Below, piece by piece: positions 44,937 to 53,670 of a stretch of DNA of 64,000 nucleotides. The notes under the pieces are model-generated. The model saw only the letters and a list, made by a program, of their open reading frames with translations. It had not been told where the DNA came from and ran no database searches. Made by a program: the position numbers and the translations under genes. Origin of the DNA: Staphylococcus kloosii (GTDB lineage: Bacteria; Bacillota; Bacilli; Staphylococcales; Staphylococcaceae); the NCBI RefSeq assembly GCF_003019255.1, contig NZ_CP027846.1, forward strand, positions 620,001-684,000, in the 5' to 3' direction. Numbering within the stretch: position 1 is the stretch's first letter; each line of letters starts with the position of its first letter.

Positions 44937-46196
44937 ATGCATAATAAATTAGAAAAAATGGGTATGCCGCCAACATTACTTTGGGGATACATTGGCGTGC
45001 TTATCTTTATGATGGGTGATGGTTTAGAACTTGGTTGGATAAGTCCATATTTACAAGAACATGGATTATCGGTACAACAAACAGCAGCCTTAACTACGTG
45101 TTATGGTGTTACGATAGCGATTGGCTCATGGCTTTCAGGTGTTTTAGTGGAAGTTATAGGACCGAGAAAAGTTATGTTAATTGGGACAACACTATATATT
45201 ATAGGACATGCGGTCTTTGCTGGTATTGCGGTACCTTCAGAAGAATTTGGGCTAATGATTCCTACATATGCGATTAGAGGGTTCGGTTATCCATTATTTG
45301 CATATTCATTCTTAGTTTGGGTAGCTTACCGTTCTCCACAAAAACGTTTAGGTGCAGCCGTAGGTTGGTTCTGGTTCGTCTTTACAGGTGGTTTAAGTGT
45401 ATTAGGTTCATTCTATTCTTCATTTGCAATTAAACAAATTGGCTACTTTGGAACTTTATGGACTGCTATTATTTGGGTACTTATTGGAACAGTACTTGCC
45501 GTATTTGTAAATAGAGATAAATTTTCATTAGAAGATCGTGAAGGCGGCGCTAAAGAACATATGAGAGAAATCTTCGCGGGTATTTCTATTTTATATAGAG
45601 AGCCACGCGTAGCTGTGGCATGTATTGTGCGTATTATTAACCAAGCAGCACAATATGCATTTCCATTATTCTTACCACTCTATTTATCTAAAAGAGGAAT
45701 TGAAACAACGACTTGGTTGAATATTTGGGGAACAATTTTTATCGCCAATATTATCTTTAATTTAATTTTTGGTGCATTAAGTGACAAAATTGGTTGGAAA
45801 AATACGATTAGCTTTATCGGTGGTGTAGGCTGTGCGGTCTTTACATTAGGCTTATACTTCTTACCAGATTTATTTACAGGCAATGTCTTTGTAGTCGGTC
45901 TTGTCGGCTTCTTATGGGGTATGTGTTTAGCAGGATTCGTACCAATCTCTGCATTAGTACCATCACTTGTTGGTGAAGGAGATAAAGGACCGGCTATGGC
46001 AATATTAAACTTGGGTGCAGGTCTATGTGTATTCGCAGGACCAGGACTTGTTTACTTATTCTATAGCACAATTGGTGTCAAAGGTATGATGTTCCTTATT
46101 TTCGGTCTTTATGCAGCTAGTGCAATTATGACACGGTTTTTAAAAACACCAGAAGAACGAGCTCGCAATAGTAAAAGAAAACAAGCAACTTCTTAA
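44937..46196 (+). CDS. MFS transporter, polyol permease-like (CsbX/RbtT/DalT type)
   Basis: 419 aa, 12 helices. LLWGYIGVLIFMMGDGLELGW (residues about 13-33) is characteristic of the group that includes ribitol and arabinitol permeases and B. subtilis CsbX. FLPLYLSKRGIETTTW and the SDKIGWKN loop are conserved. The in-frame codons from 44901 precede the ribosome site AAAGGGG; ATG 44937 is preferred. The perfect cre upstream suggests catabolite repression of an alternative carbon source. No polyol dehydrogenase adjoins it; xylB at 39-40.8 kb is the nearest sugar kinase. Confidence 0.82.
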   Translation: MHNKLEKMGMPPTLLWGYIGVLIFMMGDGLELGWISPYLQEHGLSVQQTAALTTCYGVTIAIGSWLSGVLVEVIGPRKVMLIGTTLYIIGHAVFAGIAVPSEEFGLMIPTYAIRGFGYPLFAYSFLVWVAYRSPQKRLGAAVGWFWFVFTGGLSVLGSFYSSFAIKQIGYFGTLWTAIIWVLIGTVLAVFVNRDKFSLEDREGGAKEHMREIFAGISILYREPRVAVACIVRIINQAAQYAFPLFLPLYLSKRGIETTTWLNIWGTIFIANIIFNLIFGALSDKIGWKNTISFIGGVGCAVFTLGLYFLPDLFTGNVFVVGLVGFLWGMCLAGFVPISALVPSLVGEGDKGPAMAILNLGAGLCVFAGPGLVYLFYSTIGVKGMMFLIFGLYAASAIMTRFLKTPEERARNSKRKQATS

Positions 46197-46205
46197 TAAA
46201 ATATT

Positions 46206-46239
46206 CAAAAAAGATGAGTGCCAACACTCATCTTTTTTA
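46206..46239 (+). terminator. Terminator of the permease gene
   Basis: AAAAAAGATGAGTG / CACTCATCTTTTTT stem with small loop. Confidence 0.88.
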
Positions 46240-46407
46240 TGTTTTGATGTATATAAAACTGTGTATTATAACACTTTGTTTATAATTAGTTGTTAACAAG
46301 AATGTTGTTATTAGCTGATTTGTATTGGAGTTTGACGAGACTCGTTTAAACATCTTTATTAAATAATATACAATAAAGAGTATAAATATACTTGATTTTT
46401 ATAACTT

Positions 46408-46435
46408 CTATCGTTATGATAGTAAGTAATCTTAC
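46408..46435. repeat. Two small inverted repeats just before argF
   Basis: CTATC-GTTAT-GATAG (46408-46422) and GTAAG-TAAT-CTTAC (46422-46435) abut each other directly before the argF ribosome site, with a further AGTATA-AA-TATACT at 46379-46392. They could bind a regulator or hide the start in RNA. Confidence 0.35.
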
Positions 46436-46440
46436 AAATA

Positions 46441-47487
46441 TTGGAGAGTGATTTAGATGGGGCGTACACAACAACACTAAAACAATTGCAAGACTTTAAA
46501 GGTAAAAGCTTTTTAAAAACTTGTGATTTTACTTATGATGAATTAACTACATTAATAGATTTCACAGGTGAATTAAAAGAAAAGAAAAACAGAGGGATTC
46601 CACATCCATATTTAAAAGGAAAAAACTTAGCGCTACTTTTTGAAAAACCATCTACTCGTACACGTTCGGCATTCAGTGTTGCAGCATTTGATTTAGGTGC
46701 TACGGCTGAATACTTTGGTCAAGGTGATATTCATTTAGGTGCAAAAGAATCTACAGAAGATACTGCTAAAGTGTTAGGAAGAATGTATGATGGTATCGAG
46801 TTTAGAGGTTACAATCAATCTGATGTAGAAATGTTAGCGAAATATGCCAATGTGCCAGTATGGAATGGTTTAACAAATGAATGGCATCCGACACAAATGA
46901 TTGCTGATTTCTTTACGTTGAAAGAAAATTGGGGCACTTTTGAAGGTAAAACTTTAACATATGTAGGAGATGCACGTAATAATGTAGCACATGACTTATT
47001 AGTTACTGGTGCAATCTTAGGTGTTAATATTAATATTGCTGCACCAAAAGATTTACAACCACACGATGATATTCAACAAATGGCGCAACAATATGCACAA
47101 CAGTCTAATAGCAAAATATTAATTACTGAGGATATCAAAGAGGCGGTGTATCAAACTGATGCACTATATACAGATGTTTGGTTCTCTATGGGTGAAGATC
47201 ACTCTGTATACCAACAACGTATAGAGCAGTTATTGCCATATCAAATCAATAGTGCGATGTTAGCCAATACATGTAATCCTGATATTATAGTGTTGCATTG
47301 CTTACCTGCTTTCCACGACTTGAATACACAAGTTGGCGCAGAAATTTTTGAAAAGTTTGGTATTAAAGAAATGGAAATTAGCGATGAAGTGTTCCGCGGA
47401 GATCATTCAGTAGTATTTGATCAAGCTGAGAATAGATTACATTCAATCAAATCAATTTTATCTGTAACATTAGGCGATGTTTTTTAA
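46441..47487 (+). CDS. argF: Ornithine carbamoyltransferase, N-terminus apparently frameshifted
   Basis: The long frame gives up to 348 aa with complete catalytic motifs: EKPSTRTRSAF (carbamoyl phosphate), EWHPTQMIADFF and LHCLPAFHD (ornithine). It makes citrulline from ornithine. The start is odd. The best ATG (46457, 10 bases after GGAG at 46443-46446) is in another frame and stops after seven codons (MGRTQQH). One added base near 46477 would join it to the conserved LKQLQDFKGKSFLKT. In the long frame the only early start is TTG 46441, which itself overlaps the ribosome site, or TTG 46486 without one. So either a one-base deletion or sequencing error, or very weak initiation. It lies apart from argDCJB. 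Confidence 0.85.
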   Translation: MESDLDGAYTTTLKQLQDFKGKSFLKTCDFTYDELTTLIDFTGELKEKKNRGIPHPYLKGKNLALLFEKPSTRTRSAFSVAAFDLGATAEYFGQGDIHLGAKESTEDTAKVLGRMYDGIEFRGYNQSDVEMLAKYANVPVWNGLTNEWHPTQMIADFFTLKENWGTFEGKTLTYVGDARNNVAHDLLVTGAILGVNINIAAPKDLQPHDDIQQMAQQYAQQSNSKILITEDIKEAVYQTDALYTDVWFSMGEDHSVYQQRIEQLLPYQINSAMLANTCNPDIIVLHCLPAFHDLNTQVGAEIFEKFGIKEMEISDEVFRGDHSVVFDQAENRLHSIKSILSVTLGDVF

Positions 47488-47510
47488 AGTTAAATAGTAA
47501 GTTAAAGGGT

Positions 47511-47667
47511 TCTGGGACATATTATTGTCTTCAGGCTCTTTTTTTATATTTGGTAGTAGATGAAAAAATTGAAAATGTGCTGGTATCAAGCCGCTTTCAA
47601 CTCTAGTCATCATTGCCGGGACATGAATACAAATTATTCTTTTAGAATAAGAATTTTGTTTCACTAC
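47511..47667 (-). repeat. Intergenic repeat copy B (inverted relative to copy A)
   Basis: The reverse complement contains CCCGGCAATGATGACTAGAG, GTTGAAAGCGGCTTGATACC, CATCTACTACCAA and AGAGCCTGAAGACA, aligning along its length with 24880-25048. The segment CTGGGACA...TGTCTTCAG followed by T's (47512-47547) can terminate argF on the plus strand. Confidence 0.75.
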
Positions 47668-47729
47668 CTTTTTAATATTTCAATAAATAATAAATAATTT
47701 AATTTAAAAGTTAAAAAATGTACATCTAT

Positions 47730-47744
47730 TTGTAAACGCTTACA
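47730..47744. promoter_or_regulatory. cre site before the lactonase/ADH pair
   Basis: TTGTAAACGCTTACA, full match to the cre consensus, 44 bases before the first start codon. Confidence 0.8.
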
Positions 47745-47787
47745 TAAAAGTGTAAAATATAACTATAAATCTAAGGAGATGATAGTT

Positions 47788-48636
47788 ATGGTGAACTACA
47801 ATAAAGAACGTATGAAGATTTATGTTTTAGACAATGGTCGCATGAAGATGGATAAAAATTTAATGATTGCCAATTCGAACCAAGCTACGTTAGATCATCC
47901 AGAAGCTCCTAATGAAATGCATGAATTTCCTATTTATACTGTATTTATTGATCATCCAGAGGCAAAGATATTATTTGATACTGCATGTAATCCTAATGCT
48001 ATGGGAGAAAATGGTAGATGGATTAATGCCACACAAAAAGCATTTCCATATTTTGCCGACGAATCTTGTCATTTACCTAATAGATTAGAACAAATAGGGA
48101 TTGACCCTAAAGAAGTAGATTTTGTAGTTGCGTCACATTTACATTTAGACCATGCCGGTTGTTTAGAGTATTTTACTAATGCAACAGTAATTGTACATGA
48201 CGATGAATTAAGCGGTACTATGAAGACTTATGCACGTAACCAACAAAAAGGTGCATACATATGGGCGGATATAGATGCGTGGATAAAAAATAACTTAACT
48301 TGGAAAACAATTCAAAAAGAGGATGACAACATTAAATTAGTTGATGGCGTCAAAGTCTTAAATTTTGGGAGTGGACACGCATGGGGCATTATTGGCTTAG
48401 AGATAGAAAGTGCTGAACTAGGTACAATAATTTTAGCGTCTGATGCTATATATACTAAAGAAAGTATGGGCAATCCTCCTAAACCACCAGGCATTTTATA
48501 TGATTCTATTGGCTGGACAAAATCAGTAGAAAAAATTAAAAAACTTGCCGACGAGAAAAATGCTCAAATTTGGTTTGGTCATGATGGTGAACAATTTGAA
48601 GGATTCCGTAAATCAACAGAAGGGTATTATGAATAG
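47788..48636 (+). CDS. Metallo-beta-lactamase-fold hydrolase, AHL-lactonase-like (AttM/AhlD/AiiA type)
   Basis: 282 aa. The di-zinc motif HxHxDH is intact (SHLHLDHAG near residue 120), with further ligands in FGSGHAWG (H near 195), ASDA (Asp near 215) and FGHDGEQF. The overall pattern, with a VFIDHPEAKILFDTACNP start, is that of N-acyl homoserine lactonases and related lactone hydrolases. Staphylococci do not use AHL signals, so the natural substrate may be a metabolic lactone, in line with the alcohol dehydrogenase gene 43 bases downstream and with cre control. ATG 47788 follows AAGGAG; ATG 47779 touches it. Confidence 0.83.
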   Translation: MVNYNKERMKIYVLDNGRMKMDKNLMIANSNQATLDHPEAPNEMHEFPIYTVFIDHPEAKILFDTACNPNAMGENGRWINATQKAFPYFADESCHLPNRLEQIGIDPKEVDFVVASHLHLDHAGCLEYFTNATVIVHDDELSGTMKTYARNQQKGAYIWADIDAWIKNNLTWKTIQKEDDNIKLVDGVKVLNFGSGHAWGIIGLEIESAELGTIILASDAIYTKESMGNPPKPPGILYDSIGWTKSVEKIKKLADEKNAQIWFGHDGEQFEGFRKSTEGYYE

Positions 48637-48679
48637 TAACATTCACTTTTATTAATGCTTGAAAAGGGAGAGATTGACT

Positions 48680-49813
48680 ATGAAGACAAGAGCAGCAGTG
48701 CTACACGAAATGGGTGCCACTACGCCTTATTCAGAAAGTAAACCATTAACTATTGAAACATTAGAGTTAACTGAGCCACAAGAAAACGAAGTGTTAATAA
48801 AGATTAAAGCGACGGGTTTATGTCATTCTGACTTATCAGTAATTAATGGTAGTAGACCAAGACCTATGCCTATGGTATTAGGGCATGAAGCAGCTGGTGA
48901 AATTATTCAAATAGGTGACCGAGTAACTGACTATGAAGTAGGTGACCATGTAGTTTGTACATTTATACCAAGTTGTGGACATTGTATTCCATGTAAAGAA
49001 GGACGACCTGCTTTGTGTGAAACAGGTGCAGCGTCAAATGCAACTGGTGAAATGATAGAAGGTGGCTATCGTTTACAATCGGAAAATGATGATGTCATGC
49101 ATCATCTATTAGGCGTAGCTGGATTTTCTGACTATGCTGTTGTTTCTACTAATTCTATTGTGAAAGTAGATAAAGATATTCCATTTGAAAAAGTTGCAAT
49201 CTTCGGTTGTGCTGTTATTACAGGTATCGGAGCAGTAATTAATACAGCTCAAGTCCGTTCAGGAAGTACCGTTGCCGTAATAGGGTTAGGCGGTATAGGA
49301 TTAAATGCGATTATGGGTGCCAAATTAGCTGGTGCAAGTGAAATTATTGCTTTAGATATTAATGAAGATAAATTTGATTTAGCTAAAAAGCTAGGTGCTA
49401 CTGCGGTGTTTAACTCTAGCGATGATAATATTGTTGAAGCAGTTAAAGATTATGTACAAGGCGGAGTCGACTTTGCGTTCGAAACAGCTGGTGTGGTACC
49501 TGCCATGGATGTCGCCTACAAAATAACAAAAAGAGGTGGCACAACAACATCGACTGGATTACCTGACCCGAAACATGAATTTGCCTTTCCGCAAGTTACA
49601 TTGGCAGCGGAAGAAAGAACGATTAAAGGTTCTTATGTCGGAAGTTGTGTGCCGGATAGAGACATTCCACATTTTATTAAATTATATAAACAAGGACGTT
49701 TACCAGTAGACCAATTACTAACAGATACATTGCCACTCGATGATATCAACGAAGGTTTCGATCGTTTGGCACGAGGTGAAGCGGCGCGTTTAGTCGTGAC
49801 CATGGATAATTAA
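48680..49813 (+). CDS. Zinc-dependent alcohol dehydrogenase (MDR family)
   Basis: 377 aa. Catalytic zinc ligands in GLCHSDL and GHEAAGE, structural zinc site CGHCIPCKEGRPALC (four cysteines), NAD site VAVIGLGGIGLNAIMGA. The pattern (GSYVGSCVPDRDIPHFIKLY) is close to class III-like and aryl/benzyl-alcohol dehydrogenases. It oxidises an alcohol or reduces an aldehyde. ATG 48680 follows AAGGGAGAG. Cotranscribed with the lactonase-like gene, and ends at a terminator. A role in turning an alcohol to an acid through a lactone is possible but speculative. Confidence 0.87.
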   Translation: MKTRAAVLHEMGATTPYSESKPLTIETLELTEPQENEVLIKIKATGLCHSDLSVINGSRPRPMPMVLGHEAAGEIIQIGDRVTDYEVGDHVVCTFIPSCGHCIPCKEGRPALCETGAASNATGEMIEGGYRLQSENDDVMHHLLGVAGFSDYAVVSTNSIVKVDKDIPFEKVAIFGCAVITGIGAVINTAQVRSGSTVAVIGLGGIGLNAIMGAKLAGASEIIALDINEDKFDLAKKLGATAVFNSSDDNIVEAVKDYVQGGVDFAFETAGVVPAMDVAYKITKRGGTTTSTGLPDPKHEFAFPQVTLAAEERTIKGSYVGSCVPDRDIPHFIKLYKQGRLPVDQLLTDTLPLDDINEGFDRLARGEAARLVVTMDN

Positions 49814-49823
49814 TATATAACGG

Positions 49824-49857
49824 AGTCTGAGATCTAATATTATCTCAGACTTTTTTA
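49824..49857 (+). terminator. Terminator of the lactonase/ADH operon
   Basis: AGTCTGAGAT / ATCTCAGACT stem with T6. Confidence 0.9.
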
Positions 49858-49880
49858 GTGAAAAAGGCTAATATATTTAA

Positions 49881-49923
49881 ATGTAAACTTAATTTTATTT
49901 TAAGTTTACATTTGTGCTATAAT
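49881..49923 (+). promoter_or_regulatory. BirA operator and promoter of bioB
   Basis: ATGTAAAC (49881-49888), exactly 15 bases, GTTTACAT (49904-49911): the known Gram-positive BirA box (TGTAAAC-N15-GTTTACA). A perfect -10 TATAAT follows at 49918-49923, so bound BirA-biotinyl-AMP would block the polymerase. Confidence 0.85.
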
Positions 49924-49948
49924 CTATATATCTTAAGGGGGAAGATAT

Positions 49949-50935
49949 ATGAATTTAGCTAATAATATTTTAGCAGGAGAACAGTTAACAAAAGAACAAG
50001 CCTATGAAATTTATACTAATCATGATATCGAAACAATGGAACTAGTAAATGAAGCTTATAAATTGAGACATCATTATTATGGTAAAAAAGTGAAATTAAA
50101 TATGATTTTAAATGCCAAAAGTGGAATATGTCCTGAAGATTGTGGTTACTGTGGCCAGTCTAGAGACATGAAACATAAAGAGCGTTACGCTTTAGTCTCT
50201 CAAGAAGAAATAGAAAAAGGAGCCGCAGCTGCCGATGAAAATAATATAGGTACTTATTGTATTGTAATGAGTGGCAGAGGGCCGAGTAATAAAGAAGTTG
50301 ATCATATCTCACGTACGGTAGAAAATATTAAACTCAATCATCCGCAACTTAAAATTTGCGCGTGTTTAGGTTTAGCTAATGAACAACAAGCGGCACAACT
50401 TAAGGCTGCTGGCGTAGATCGTTATAATCATAACCTTAATACGAGTGAACGTTATCATGGAGAAGTCGTTTCGACGCATACATATGAACAACGAGTTAAT
50501 ACTGTTGAAGTTATGAAACAAAATAATATTTCTCCTTGTTCGGGTGTGATTTGTGGCATGGGTGAAACTGATGAAGACAGAATAGATATGGCTTTTGCTC
50601 TAAAAGAAATCGACGCTGATAGCATACCGATAAATTTCTTACATCCAATTAAAGGGACAAAATTTGGAACTATGGACGAACTGACGCCAATGATTTGTTT
50701 ACGCATTTTGGCAATGTTTAGATTAATTAATCCAACTAAAGAAATTCGTATTGCAGGTGGACGAGAAGTTAACTTACGTTCCTTACAATCAACAGCTTTA
50801 TTAGTCGCTAATTCAATCTTCGTGGGTGATTATTTAATTACAGGTGGCCAACCTAATAAATTAGATTACGATATGATTCAAGATATGGGATTTGAAATTG
50901 ATTATGGTTTTAACGAATTAGCACAACAAGAATAA
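49949..50935 (+). CDS. bioB: Biotin synthase
   Basis: 328 aa radical-SAM enzyme inserting sulfur into dethiobiotin. The 4Fe-4S motif is C61-PED-C65-GY-C68, with YNHNLNTSERY and RIAGGREVNLRSLQ for the second cluster and arginine ligand. It is preceded by AAGGGGGA. No other bio gene is near, so either the rest of the pathway lies elsewhere or the cell uses imported dethiobiotin. Controlled by the BirA box upstream. Confidence 0.96.
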   Translation: MNLANNILAGEQLTKEQAYEIYTNHDIETMELVNEAYKLRHHYYGKKVKLNMILNAKSGICPEDCGYCGQSRDMKHKERYALVSQEEIEKGAAAADENNIGTYCIVMSGRGPSNKEVDHISRTVENIKLNHPQLKICACLGLANEQQAAQLKAAGVDRYNHNLNTSERYHGEVVSTHTYEQRVNTVEVMKQNNISPCSGVICGMGETDEDRIDMAFALKEIDADSIPINFLHPIKGTKFGTMDELTPMICLRILAMFRLINPTKEIRIAGGREVNLRSLQSTALLVANSIFVGDYLITGGQPNKLDYDMIQDMGFEIDYGFNELAQQE

Positions 50936-50943
50936 TAAAATCG

Positions 50944-50985
50944 AGTAGCTTAACGAATGCTTTATTCGCTAAGCTACTTTTTTAA
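50944..50985. terminator. Terminator between bioB and the ROK regulator
   Basis: Stem GTAGCTTA-A-CGAAT / ATTCG-C-TAAGCTAC and T6, between convergent genes. Confidence 0.9.
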
Positions 50986-50986
50986 A

Positions 50987-52183
50987 TTAGTGAGACCAAA
51001 TCAACGCATGGAACAAGGCTAGTGTTGCTGCGCCACGTGCACCATTTGTTACATCATAAGGAATGATGTCAAAATCAATCTCCGGTAAACCGTGGTATAA
51101 ATTTTTATAACTTAAATACTCAGTCAAAATTTGATGCGTGATCATCTCGTTAAATAAAGGACCATGTAAATAAATCTTTGAGGTGTCTATTAACATTGAT
51201 AAATTATTTAAAGTAATGACTACCGCATTAATCGCGTCTTCGATGATTTGTGTAATAGCCGTATCACCTAAGCGATATGCTTCAGCGATGTTAGAAAGTG
51301 TTATATCGGTAGAATCTGCGACTAATTTCTTTAAAATGGAATGTTGGTTTTGATGATAACTATGTTGTGCTTTTTTTATTATATTGAAGCCACCCAAATA
51401 ATTTTGTAGGCAACCAAATCTACCACATTCACACTGCTCACCATGCGGATAGACAATCGTATGGCCGATTTCACCTACAGAGAAGTTGTTGACGCCATAT
51501 AAACTTTCGTTATAAATACTTGATGAAAAAATCCCTTGTACGGCATGGAAAAACACAAAATTTTCCCCTTTATTAGTTGTAGAGATAAGGTGTTCATACA
51601 GACTCATACAATGGACATTATTTTCTAAAAATAGTGGTAACGGTGATTCTTTAATTAAACGACTTAAATCAAATTTTTGCCACTTAGCTGAAGAGGCAAT
51701 GCATTGATTCTCTTTATCGAAATGGCCCGGTAATGCGATACCTACTGCTTCGATATTTATATTTTGATAGTTTGCTAAACAATTGTTTACTACAGATAAT
51801 AAGTAATTTATTGCCTCAGCATTGGAATAATTTAAAATTTCAACTTCATGATGTTGTGTCGTTATTACTTCGCCAGCATTATTGATTAGACATAACGTTA
51901 AAAAATGACGAGATAATTCTATACCAATATAGTAACTATGATTATTAGTAATTGATAACGTTACTTTTTTGCGACCGGCACGATTTTTTGATTTTGAGTC
52001 GTTATCAGTTAAACTATTAGCTTCAATTACTCCTTCGCTTATAAGTTCGCCAGTTACTGCAGTAGTCGTCGCTGGCGTAATCCCAGTATTGTGGGCGATA
52101 TCTTTTCGTGATATTGGTCCTCGTAAATATAATTCATTTAAAATTTTCCCACGGATTTCTTTTTGTTTGTCAGTCATAGTCAT
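50987..52183 (-). CDS. ROK-family transcriptional repressor
   Basis: 398 aa. N-terminal winged helix (residues about 8-65, LRGPISRKDIAHNTGITPATTTAVT) joined to a ROK sugar-binding domain with the zinc motif CECGRFGC (near residue 245) and QNYLGG. The ASKHA phosphate motif reads GIELSRH, unlike active kinases, so a sugar-sensing repressor (XylR/NagC type) is expected. It faces away from the PTS operon across a 134-base region containing a perfect palindrome, probably its operator. The first ATG follows GGTGGGA. Confidence 0.88.
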   Translation of the reverse strand: MTMTDKQKEIRGKILNELYLRGPISRKDIAHNTGITPATTTAVTGELISEGVIEANSLTDNDSKSKNRAGRKKVTLSITNNHSYYIGIELSRHFLTLCLINNAGEVITTQHHEVEILNYSNAEAINYLLSVVNNCLANYQNINIEAVGIALPGHFDKENQCIASSAKWQKFDLSRLIKESPLPLFLENNVHCMSLYEHLISTTNKGENFVFFHAVQGIFSSSIYNESLYGVNNFSVGEIGHTIVYPHGEQCECGRFGCLQNYLGGFNIIKKAQHSYHQNQHSILKKLVADSTDITLSNIAEAYRLGDTAITQIIEDAINAVVITLNNLSMLIDTSKIYLHGPLFNEMITHQILTEYLSYKNLYHGLPEIDFDIIPYDVTNGARGAATLALFHALIWSH

Positions 52184-52243
52184 AACAATCCCACCATTAT
52201 AGTATCGATATAGTTATTAAGATTATAACAGGATAAGTGTACA

Positions 52244-52272
52244 TTGACACTTAATTAATTATAAAATATAAT
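52244..52272 (+). promoter_or_regulatory. Perfect consensus sigma-A promoter of the PTS operon
   Basis: TTGACA (52244-52249), 17-base spacer, TATAAT (52267-52272), no mismatches. Such a strong promoter needs tight repression. Confidence 0.85.
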
Positions 52273-52279
52273 TAATTAA
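52251..52279. promoter_or_regulatory. Candidate ROK repressor operator (13+3+13 palindrome)
   Basis: TTAATTAATTATA - AAA - TATAATTAATTAA, perfect arms, covering the spacer and the -10 box. It lies between the divergent ROK gene and the PTS operon and is AT-rich, like ROK operators in other bacteria. Confidence 0.7.
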
Positions 52280-52283
52280 ACTT

Positions 52284-52298
52284 GTGAAATCGCTTACA
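52284..52298. promoter_or_regulatory. cre site of the PTS operon
   Basis: GTGAAATCGCTTACA matches the cre consensus except the first base; it starts about five bases after the likely transcription start, suitable for a CcpA roadblock. Confidence 0.65.
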
Positions 52299-52317
52299 TT
52301 AAGTGGAGGTGTATAGA

Positions 52318-53646
52318 ATGAGTAAATTTAATGATGCATTAGAAAAACATTTGCTTCCGGTAGCTTCTAAATTAGGCTCGAATAAAATATTAATTTCTTT
52401 GCGTGACGGTATTATCGTAGCAATGCCATTAATTATTATCGGCTCTATCTTTTTAGTTATTAGCGGTATTGCTATTCCGGGGTGGATAGAATGGCTAACG
52501 TCTACGGGTATTTTAGAGTATTTAACAAAGGCAGTAAACGGAACATTTGGATTGATGGGCTTAGTAGCTTGTTTCGGTGTAGCGCATAGTATCGCCAAAC
52601 AATATAATACTGATGGCGTATCGGCAGGAATCATTTCTATGGCTGCATTTTTAGTCGTTACACCTAATGTAATGACAGGTGGTAAAAAGCCAGAAGAAGC
52701 GATTCCACAAATTTATATGGGTAGTCAGGGATTATTTGTCGCTTTAATTATTGGTATTATTTCAGGACTTATTTTCCAATGGTTTATTAATAGAGACATT
52801 AAAATAAAAATGCCTGATCAAGTACCACCGGCAGTTTCTAAAAGTTTTAGTGCCTTAATTCCCGGTGCAGTCATTATCATTTTATGGCTATGTGTTTATG
52901 TGGCATTAGATTTATTGCCGTTTGGCAACATACACAAGTTGATTATTAATACGTTGGGTGTACCGTTAAGTTTCCTAGGTGGTTCACTAATTGGAACAAT
53001 TATCTTAGTTGGACTTAATAGTATGTTCTGGTTCGTTGGTATACATGGTGCGAATGTCGTCAATGCTGTTATGCAACCGATTTGGTTAAAAAACATTGAT
53101 GAAAATCGTTTAGCATACCAAGCACATCCTAACGGAGATTTGCCACATATTATTACGCAACCATTTATCGATAATTTTGTATTTATGGGTGGTAGTGGTT
53201 CGACAATAGGACTCATTGTCGTCATAGCTGTACTTGCTCTAAAACATCGTGCAAGTAAAGTAACAAAAATGATGGCGCCATTAACATTTATACCGGGTTT
53301 ATTTAATATTAACGAACCTACGATGTTTGGCATTCCAGTCGTATTAAATATAAGACTTATCGTACCGTTTGTTTTGGCACCAATGATCAATGCGACGATA
53401 ACTTATACTGCGATGTCGACAGGTTTAGTACATCTAACGAATGGCACAGCAATGCCTTGGACGATGCCCCCAATTTTAAGCGGCTTTTTAGCAACGGGTC
53501 ATATTAGTGGTTCACTCGTACAAATTGTCTGTATAATTATCGATATTTTGCTATATTATCCATTTTATCGAGCGATGGAAAAATACAATATTATCGCTGA
53601 ACAAGAAGAACAAAGCCAAGTAACTGAAGGAAATAAAAACAATTAA
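52318..53646 (+). CDS. PTS EIIC, lactose/cellobiose (lichenan) family
   Basis: 442 aa, about 10 membrane segments. ALEKHLLPVASKLGSNKILISLRDG at the start and the substrate motif FIPGLFNINEPTMFGIPVV near residue 335 are typical of CelB/LicC/ChbC. It translocates and helps phosphorylate a beta-linked disaccharide or similar. ATG 52318 follows GGAGG; the GTG-type extension overlaps the site. First gene of a four-gene operon. Confidence 0.92.
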   Translation: MSKFNDALEKHLLPVASKLGSNKILISLRDGIIVAMPLIIIGSIFLVISGIAIPGWIEWLTSTGILEYLTKAVNGTFGLMGLVACFGVAHSIAKQYNTDGVSAGIISMAAFLVVTPNVMTGGKKPEEAIPQIYMGSQGLFVALIIGIISGLIFQWFINRDIKIKMPDQVPPAVSKSFSALIPGAVIIILWLCVYVALDLLPFGNIHKLIINTLGVPLSFLGGSLIGTIILVGLNSMFWFVGIHGANVVNAVMQPIWLKNIDENRLAYQAHPNGDLPHIITQPFIDNFVFMGGSGSTIGLIVVIAVLALKHRASKVTKMMAPLTFIPGLFNINEPTMFGIPVVLNIRLIVPFVLAPMINATITYTAMSTGLVHLTNGTAMPWTMPPILSGFLATGHISGSLVQIVCIIIDILLYYPFYRAMEKYNIIAEQEEQSQVTEGNKNN

Positions 53647-53670
53647 CTTAAATTTTAGGAGGCTATTACA

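Noticed and set aside
52896..53390. 164-aa minus-strand frame within EIIC
   Set aside because: Antisense of membrane helices; no start signal.
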